This document shows positions 9,770-14,425 of a stretch of 14,425 nucleotides of DNA, one piece after another (the first letter of the stretch is position 1; each line of letters starts with the position of its first letter). The DNA is from Rodentolepis nana (lineage: Eukaryota > Platyhelminthes > Cestoda > Cyclophyllidea > Hymenolepididae): assembly GCA_900617975.1 (NCBI GenBank), contig UZAE01001228.1, forward strand, positions 1 through 14,425. Direction: 5' to 3'. A program made the translations under genes and the position numbers. Under the pieces are notes generated by a model. It saw only the letters and a program-made list of their open reading frames with translations. It did no database searches and was not told the origin of the DNA.

Positions 9770-9871
9770 ACCCGCCCCATCACGAAAATTTAGTTCCATA
9801 AGTTTATTTTACTTAATGTAACCTAAGTAGTTAAATTGAATTCTCTTATTAAAGATTGTAATGGTTTGATA

Positions 9872-9971
9872 CACTAAAAGCCTTGACTCTACTCAGAAAT
9901 CTCTATAGCAGATTCTCCTAATTTTGGAAAGGCTCCCAGCATTAGCTAAACTATCGTAAAGCTATAGAAGA
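9872..9971. repeat. Dispersed repeat, copy 2 (unknown family)
   Basis: Same orientation as 27-127 and about 73% identical without gaps. The strongest block is CAGAAATCTCTATAGCAGAT at 9894-9913. Similarity fades on both sides, near AATGGTTTGAT on the left and after AGCTATAGAAGA on the right, which gives a unit of roughly 100 bp. Confidence 0.65.
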
Positions 9972-10786
9972 TACTGATTTATGATGGGCTTTGACCTGAA
10001 ATTGCTCGAGAATCCTCTGATTTTGTCATGGTAAAGTTGTGTTCCTCCACACGACGAATAATCAAACCATGTTATAAGTTTTTTTGAAAATTGCGGCCGG
10101 AAAATGCGGCTGACCTACAAGATTTAGCAAAGACACATCGTCAAAGAGCACATTTGAATAGAATCGAATAAACTTACGTAATAAAATTGACCTTCTAGAT
10201 TTTCCTCTTGTGAAGATGACTAAGTTAAAACTGAGTTTTTGTTGTGAATTCAAATTAAAACAGTAGCTCGAATGCTCATTCTTGGCTCCAATTTCTCAAA
10301 AAAAGGAGTAGACTCAGTGAGGACTGTGTAAGTATTAGCGTATATGGCACTTAATTCCACATATTCTTTAGCAGAAAAATTTCTTTAAACGTAAGGTACA
10401 CTGCGGGTTTAAGATGTGTAAATTAATGTATTTCAATCTGGGTAATAAAGATTACAATGTTGGAAAGGTTGCAGCTTATCTCTCCTGGCCGGAAAGAACC
10501 TAAAGAGTTGATGGCGATTTTAAATGGTGAAGTGTTTGTATGATCGTAACCACTGGTTAGTTTGGTTGATATATATGATATAATCCGGGTCCTCCACCAG
10601 GGACGTTTCATGACGCCACTCTTTAATCAAGATGGGTGTTGGGAAGCGCTTTATCCAATAGAATTTGACTCATTGAAATTTCATTTTGCCCGTCTTCGCA
10701 TACCAGCCTTAATCATTTTGTATGCCCCCCTAAATCCAAACACAACAATCGCACTTAAAGAGCACTACATGTGTCCAGGCGAAGTT
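9972..10786. other. Unassigned stretch
   Basis: No gene is established. A plus-strand frame from 10562 to the element C boundary is somewhat protein-like in composition (aromatic-rich, for example QDGCWEALYP), with a CCTCCACCAG acceptor-like site near 10602, but no domain was recognised and no good donor was found. Its last codons run into element C. It is left uncalled. Confidence 0.4.
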
Positions 10787-10800
10787 ACATTAAGGGACAG
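10787..10800. repeat. Target-site duplication, left copy, element C
   Basis: ACATTAAGGGACAG is repeated perfectly (14 of 14) at 11118-11131, on either side of element C. Confidence 0.92.
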
Positions 10801-10869
10801 GAGTGTGCGATAGACTTACCTCCACGTGGTGCACCCTGGGCAACGTATACTCATACGGCAGAAAGTCTA
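10800..10869 (+). ncRNA. HDV-like self-cleaving ribozyme, copy C
   Basis: P1 5' GGAGTGT (10800-10806), P2 5' TAGACTT (10811-10817), P3 ACC/GGT around L3 TCCACGT (10821-10827), P1 3' GCACCCT (10831-10837), GGGCAAC, P4 GTAT-ACTC-ATAC (10845-10856), GGC with catalytic C10859, P2 3' AAGTCTA (10863-10869). The core is intact, but P1 has one A-C mismatch (A10802 opposite C10835), which may weaken cleavage. G10800 is shared with the target duplication, so the element could start at 10800 or 10801. Confidence 0.85.
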
Positions 10870-11117
10870 TTAAAAGACAGTTGACTTCTGACTTCAAATT
10901 ACCATGACCCCACTGTATGTCATATTCGACTACTTCCCCAGTACTCACCTCACCTTTTTCCTACCTTTTCTACCTTCGTCTTTGAAACGTTCTTTGGTTC
11001 CTCCCCCCCCCCTCTCGACTTCTTTCCATTTCACTTTGATGTTCCTTCCCCTCTGTGAAGCCTGAAGTCAACTAAAGGGCTAGTGATGATCATCAAAACG
11101 TCTGCCATTTGATACGA
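10801..11117 (+). mobile_element. Short non-autonomous retroelement, copy C (ribozyme-headed, full length)
   Basis: About 317 bp bounded by a perfect 14-bp target duplication, the clearest insertion in the window. It has the ribozyme head, the shared body (TCATATTCGACTACTTCC at about 10920-10937 contains TTCGACTAC, which resembles a Pol III B box), a 10-nt C tract (11003-11012), the LINE-like end AACTAAAGGGCTAGTGATGA and the terminal CTGCCATTTGATACGA. It lacks the AAAT-type tail seen in B and D. It encodes no protein. Confidence 0.93.
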
Positions 11118-11131
11118 ACATTAAGGGACAG
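11118..11131. repeat. Target-site duplication, right copy, element C
   Basis: ACATTAAGGGACAG, identical to 10787-10800, directly after the element's 3' end. Confidence 0.92.
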
Positions 11132-11486
11132 CATATAAATATCCCTTGTTTGTAGTCCAAACTGAAATGATTCCTCGTAATCACTTAGTCGTGGCCAAAT
11201 TTCTCGATTCTTATACCAATTACATGTATTCACGAAACTACATTTCAACAATTATGTTATCCACTTTATCTAGAATGTTTTCTAATTTCTACAATTGGAA
11301 CTTCATTTGGCTTTCACAAGTGTGGCTCAAAATACCGAGAAAATACAAGAAGGAAAGGAATATATTTTTAAGAACTCTAGCGTAAAAGAAACCGGTGAAT
11401 GTAGGAAGACGCAAAATTCATAAGAAATTTTAACTTTACCTGGGCTTAACATCACTACTTTCGACATATGAAACGGAATCACTTAC
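11132..11486. other. Unassigned spacer between elements C and D
   Basis: AT-rich, with a 79-codon plus-strand frame (11146-11385) that shows no recognisable domain. No gene is called. Confidence 0.45.
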
Positions 11487-11497
11487 ATAATAGAAAC
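11487..11497. repeat. Target-site duplication, left copy, element D
   Basis: ATAATAGAAAC matches ATGAGAGAAAC at 11826-11836 in 9 of 11 positions. The mismatches suggest some age, and the AT-rich context makes this less certain than for B and C. Confidence 0.6.
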
Positions 11498-11825
11498 ATT
11501 TATTTATTTCAAGTGGCATGCGTTCTGAGAGTTATCATTAGCCCTTTATCTAACTTCGGACTTCACAGAGAGGTGAAAGAGCACCAAAGTGACAAAAAGT
11601 CGAAAGGGGGGACAGAGTAATGATTCACAGATGTAAAAAAGAATGACAAACAGACACAAAGGTAGAGAAAAGGCAAGATGAGTACTGTGAAGGGGTCGAG
11701 TATGACATACAGTGGGGTCATAATAGTTTGAGGTCAGAATTCAACTGCCAATTAATAGACTTTTTGCCATATGAGTATACATTGCACAGAGCGCACCACA
11801 TGGAGGTAAGTCTAACGTGCACCCC
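11498..11825 (-). mobile_element. Short non-autonomous retroelement, copy D (ribozyme-headed, full length)
   Basis: A minus-strand copy of about 328 bp: ribozyme head at 11825-11756, shared body, LINE-like end (minus strand AAGGGCTAATGATAACTCTC) and an AAATAAAT tail at the left edge. It is flanked by an imperfect 11-bp duplication. It lies head-to-tail with the truncated LINE at 11839-13529 and in the same orientation, only 11-13 bp away, so the two insertions used virtually the same target. Confidence 0.87.
11756..11825 (-). ncRNA. HDV-like self-cleaving ribozyme, copy D (probably weakened)
   Basis: Minus strand: P1 5' GGGGTGC (11825-11819), P2 5' TAGACTT (11814-11808), P3 ACC/GGT with L3 TCCATGT, P1 3' GCGCTCT (11794-11788), GTGCAAT, P4 GTAT-ACTC-ATAT, GGC, P2 3' AAGTCTA (11762-11756). 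P1 still pairs at seven positions through three G-U wobbles. The G-to-T change right after P1 removes one of the two expected P1.1 pairs, and L3 has one change, so activity is doubtful although the catalytic C is kept. Confidence 0.78.
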
Positions 11826-11838
11826 ATGAGAGAAACAT
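11826..11838. repeat. Shared target-site sequence between element D and the LINE
   Basis: ATGAGAGAAAC (11826-11836) is the right target duplication of element D. AGAGAAACAT (11829-11838) is the left duplication of the LINE, repeated perfectly at 13530-13539. The two duplications overlap. Confidence 0.65.
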
Positions 11839-11945
11839 TTATTTATTTATTTATTTATTTATTTATTTCAAATGGCAGGCTTTATGATATTTATCATTAG
11901 CCCTTAATCTTTGACTTCAGCTTCCCCCAAGAGGGGGGGGGGGTA
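11839..11945 (-). repeat. LINE 3' untranslated end and tail, shared with the short elements
   Basis: On the minus strand: a C tract, CTCTTGGGGGAAGCTGAAGT, AAGGGCTAATGATAAATATC, AAAGCCTGCCATTTGAAATA and about eight AAAT units. The same order of blocks ends copies A, B, C, D and F, about 80 bp in all. This is the region the LINE reverse transcriptase would be expected to recognise. Confidence 0.85.
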
Positions 11946-11961
11946 CATTTATAGCAGTTAA

Positions 11962-13020
11962 TTAATAGCAGTTCATTAGCAGTCTTCTTGCTTCCCAGTA
12001 TCTTTGGCTTTCCGTCCTTGTCTTTAGAGCTGGACACCGAATCAGGTGGGTCTTCTCCATTTCCTCCTGTAGGTTACATAGAGGGCATGTGGGTTGAGTG
12101 TATACTCCCAATCTGTGAAGGTTTTTTGCCAAGCAATCATGTCCGGTACGTAGTCTAAACTCAGCAACGGCTTCGATTCTTGGCCAGTCGGGTATGCCGG
12201 AGAGTGCCACTGTCCACTGTTTCTCCTTTGTTCGAGCTTTGAGTTCGTTGAACCTTGAGGTCTGGAATTCTCTCCTGATTAAGGTCTTCATTGTGTGGAA
12301 AGACATCGGCCGGTCCATGCATTGCAAAATCGTTGTCCCCTTCTTAGCAAGTGTGTCAGCAATCTCATTGCCTTTAATGCCACAGTGACCAGGAATCCAT
12401 TGCAGGACCACTGTTTTGTTTTTCTCTCTCAGCAGCTCATAGAGTTTTCTACATTCCTTTATCTCAGCTGTTTTGGGTGTCTCTCTGTTTCCAATAGAGT
12501 TTATTGCTGACTGTGAGTCCGAAAGTATCACCGCTTTGGTGAATTTCGTATCCAGGCAACATAATTGGCATAGTGCTATCCTAATGGCCTCTATTTCTCC
12601 TTCAAAAGCGGATCTATTATGTCCCGCTGCTGCGTAGAAAGAGAAGAGTTCAGAATAGACACCTGCACCAACGTTTGCTTGGTTTTCTGTGTATGACCCA
12701 TCAGTGAAGACTTGGAGCCATTGATCTGCAGGATAGTTGACATTGATTGTCTCAAGGGTCAGTGAGCGCATTTGCTCTGGAGGAGTGTTTGATTTCCTGA
12801 AGAAGTCGAGCAGTTGGGTGCGACACACTACATCAATGTCTGCTAATGGGTTCATGGGGATAGAGAGGCTTTTTGGTTGATCATCGATTTGTAACGCTTT
12901 CTTCAGTTCTATGGCTTTCTGTATTAGACCAGATTGCGTTTTCAGATGTCTTGGTCTATTCTCATAGGTGCTGAAGAACTTATCCATGGGAATGCGCAGT
13001 GGCTTCTCATAAAGGATCAA
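11962..13020 (-). pseudogene. Non-LTR retrotransposon ORF2, RNase H and zinc-knuckle part (fragment)
   Basis: A 352-residue open segment. It starts in the connection region after the RT (ILYEKPLRIP), then an RNase H domain at about 100-230 with the catalytic set D107 (FTDGS), E142 (GEIEAI), D168 (LSDSQSA) and D222 (NEIADTLAK), plus WIPGHCGIKGNE. A C-terminal knuckle follows: C312, C315, H325, C329 (CX2CX9HX3C). In a live element this domain degrades RNA in the RNA-DNA hybrid. The first codon is not an initiator: the segment is the downstream half of a broken ORF whose upstream half is at 13007-13529 in another frame. The domains themselves look intact, which implies a fairly recent insertion. 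Confidence 0.88.
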
Positions 13021-13529
13021 TTGGCTGAATAAACATCTTGTAAGTGGTGTTTAGAGTTGAGCGCGCACAGCCCCATACACTACCAGCAAGACGCTTCAGG
13101 ACATTCAGTCTATTGGAGACGCGTTCTGCTATTTTAGCAATGTGACTTTTCCACGTTAGCTTTGTGTCAAACGTCATTCCGAGATAAGTGAACTCATTGG
13201 TTTTTTCTAGGGTAATATCCTTGTACCTTAAGAGCGGGTTTATGCTCTGATGGGCCAGAGAAAATGTTTGGAATGCATTTTTTGCGGTGTTAATTACCAT
13301 TCCATTGTTGTCACACCAGTTTGCTAGTAGTTTAAGTGCACTATTAAGAGCACTTTCTGTCCTCTCCTGAGCGTTTTTCTTAGGGGCGGAATACCATAGA
13401 ACAAGATCATCTGCATAAAGTAAGCACTTAACGCCCGTGACTGTCTGTACCAATTCGGCTATGTCATTGATGAAGACATTGAAAAGAGTGCAGCTTGTGA
13501 CAGCTCCCTGTGGAAGGCCTGTTTGCAAA
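13007..13529 (-). pseudogene. Non-LTR retrotransposon reverse transcriptase, C-terminal half (fragment)
   Basis: About 173 codons of RT: GLPQG with TSCTLFNVFINDI (motif B region, residues 4-23), the catalytic YADD at 38-41 in LLYADDLVLW, then FTYLGMTFDTKLTWKSHI (113-130), typical of LINE RT palm and thumb. Fingers, motif A and everything upstream are missing, because the element is truncated at its 5' insertion edge (13529, next to the target duplication). The frame ends at 13007 right after YKMFIQPI. The tyrosine-rich segment that usually follows is absent, and the next frame picks up further downstream, indicating an internal deletion with frame change. Confidence 0.88.
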
Positions 13530-13539
13530 AGAGAAACAT
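13530..13539. repeat. Target-site duplication, right copy, truncated LINE
   Basis: AGAGAAACAT is identical to 11829-11838. The flanking sequence beyond it is AT-rich and unrelated to the LINE coding region. Confidence 0.7.
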
Positions 13540-14042
13540 AAAACCCAAAATAAACTCTACTATATTGAAAAAGTAGGTAGAAAAGTATGAGAAAATTGGA
13601 AAAAGGATATACACTAAGTGGAAATAATGAAGCGTAATCTTAAAGGTGCAAACTTAATTATTTAAATGAAAATTATGTGAGAATTCAATTTAGAATAATA
13701 ATAATAATAATTCCAGTGAAGATGGGAGTCAGCTCATTGGGTGTGAGCCAATGGAATAAGTCTTGACCTTAGGCATGGCAGCCGTACATAGTGACCTACG
13801 CACAAAAGTAGAGGCTCGTATTTGTGTTATCTTTCTAATAAAAATCCGATGAAGTTAATAGAATATCTGCTGTATTAGTTTTTCTCTGAATAAGCAATAT
13901 CCAACATTTGTCTCAATTCCACTCTTTACCTTATATCAGGACGAGTGCACGCAACGCTCCCGACAGCTTGGAAGTATTTGGGAAAAGAACTGTTAACAGT
14001 CCTGAAGCATTTTGATTAATGGCCACTAATAATATGGTTTGC
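13540..14042. other. Intergenic stretch between LINE and element F
   Basis: No gene. It contains an AAT microsatellite (13694-13711) and a small hairpin-forming stretch at 13732-13748 resembling a tRNA D-arm (GCTC-ATTGGGTGT-GAGC). No anticodon or T arm can be built around it. Confidence 0.5.
13694..13711. repeat. AAT microsatellite
   Basis: Six perfect AAT units. Confidence 0.9.
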
Positions 14043-14304
14043 ACAACGTGTACTCTTACGGCATAAGTCTTTAAATAAAGGAAGTTTGACTTCAAACCAC
14101 CATGTCCCAGCTGTATGTCATATTCGACCCCTTCACAGTACTCACCTTACCATTTTCTCGCTCTCGTTTTACATCTATGAATCACTCTTCTGTTCTCCCT
14201 CTCGACTTTTGTGACTTTGACGTTCCTCCCCTCTGTAAATCCCAAAGTCAACTGAAGGGCTAATGATGACTAGCATTAAACCTGCCATTAGCCATAAATA
14301 AAGC
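14043..14304 (+). mobile_element. Short non-autonomous retroelement, copy F (5'-truncated)
   Basis: It begins inside the ribozyme at about CAACGTGTACTC and keeps the GGC segment (14060-14062) and AAGTCT (14065-14070), but lacks P1, P3 and the 5' strand of P2, so it cannot cleave. The body (TCATATTCGACCCCTTCACA), the LINE-like end GGGCTAATGATGACTAGCAT and a short ATAAATAAA tail are present. ATGGTTTGC at 14034-14042 and ATGGTCTGC at 14305-14313 form a likely 9-bp target duplication with one mismatch, so the truncation dates from insertion, as expected for LINE-type target-primed reverse transcription. Confidence 0.82.
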
Positions 14305-14313
14305 ATGGTCTGC

Positions 14314-14425
14314 TAAGTTTATAAAGTAACTTGAACCGACTGTGTGTTGCATTCTTGTACCCTGTGAAGCTGGGACAACTGATGTCTAACGATATCTATG
14401 CACATTACATAAGCATGACCAAATC
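14314..14425. other. Right-hand flank, nothing recognised
   Basis: About 110 bp of AT-rich sequence after element F's target duplication. No gene, repeat or RNA feature was seen. Confidence 0.5.

Larger units (their letters stand above)
11839..13529 (-). mobile_element. 5'-truncated non-LTR retrotransposon (RT-RNase H type)
   Basis: A LINE fragment of about 1.7 kb. On the minus strand it begins inside the reverse transcriptase just before the GLPQG motif, continues through YADD, RNase H and a CCHC knuckle, stops at 11962, and has a short 3' untranslated end and an AAAT tail (11868-11839). AGAGAAACAT at 11829-11838 and 13530-13539 is a perfect 10-bp target duplication, so the 5' truncation happened during insertion. 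The endonuclease and the first half of the RT are absent. An RNase H after the RT suits the I/R1/LOA-type clades; the exact clade needs a tree. A frameshift and internal deletion near 13010-13020 make it non-functional. Confidence 0.88.

Noticed and set aside
27..9971. Hammerhead ribozyme in the ~100-bp dispersed repeat
   Set aside because: A GAAAT is present, but the required CTGATGA-type core and matching helices were not found in either copy.
10905..10940. Pol III promoter (A and B boxes) driving the short elements
   Set aside because: TTCGACTAC resembles a B box, but no convincing A box lies at the right distance; an internal Pol II promoter is equally possible, so it is not listed as a feature.
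12194..12510. Plus-strand open frames across the RNase H region
   Set aside because: They are antisense shadows of the LINE coding sequence and have no domains of their own.
13721..13775. tRNA gene or tRNA-derived SINE head
   Set aside because: A D-arm-like hairpin (13732-13748) is present, but the anticodon stem, T arm and acceptor stem cannot be paired and the B-box match is weak.

Overview
This is an AT-rich eukaryotic, metazoan-type window. One protein-coding gene is well supported: an uninterrupted cadherin-repeat membrane protein on the minus strand (5018-7747). Around it lie long gene-poor stretches, homopolymer C/G tracts, microsatellites and retroelements. Cadherin-repeat adhesion genes, RNase H-bearing non-LTR elements and SINE-like repeats point to an invertebrate animal. 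A flatworm is plausible, but that is inference and nothing here names the species.

Layout: 1-3711 is gene-poor and starts with one copy of a dispersed repeat (27-127). A short retroelement (copy A, +) occupies 3712-4027. The cadherin gene follows, and a second short retroelement (copy B, -) sits about 250 bp upstream of its start. 8343-10786 is again gene-poor, with a 29-nt C run and a second copy of the dispersed repeat (9872-9971). Copy C (+) is at 10801-11117 and copy D (-) at 11498-11825. Immediately beyond D is a 5'-truncated non-LTR retrotransposon (11839-13529, -) carrying the end of a reverse transcriptase, an RNase H domain and a terminal zinc knuckle. A 5'-truncated copy F (+) is at 14043-14304.

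Main discovery: the 5' ends of copies A-D fold, by eye, into a complete HDV-like self-cleaving ribozyme: P1 7 bp, P2 7 bp, P3 3 bp, L3 TCCACGT, then GGGCAAC, a small P4, and the catalytic-C segment GGC before the P2 3' strand. In copies B, C and D the target-site duplication begins exactly at the predicted cleavage site, which is independent support. The last ~80 bp of the short elements match the 3' untranslated end of the neighbouring RNase H LINE, including the AAAT-type tail. The family is therefore best read as a non-autonomous element with a ribozyme head and a LINE tail, probably mobilised by that LINE family. The LINE copy here is dead: it is 5'-truncated, internally deleted and frameshifted. 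The cadherin gene is independent of the elements, but copy B lies just upstream on its sense strand, so a longer precursor transcript would carry the ribozyme.
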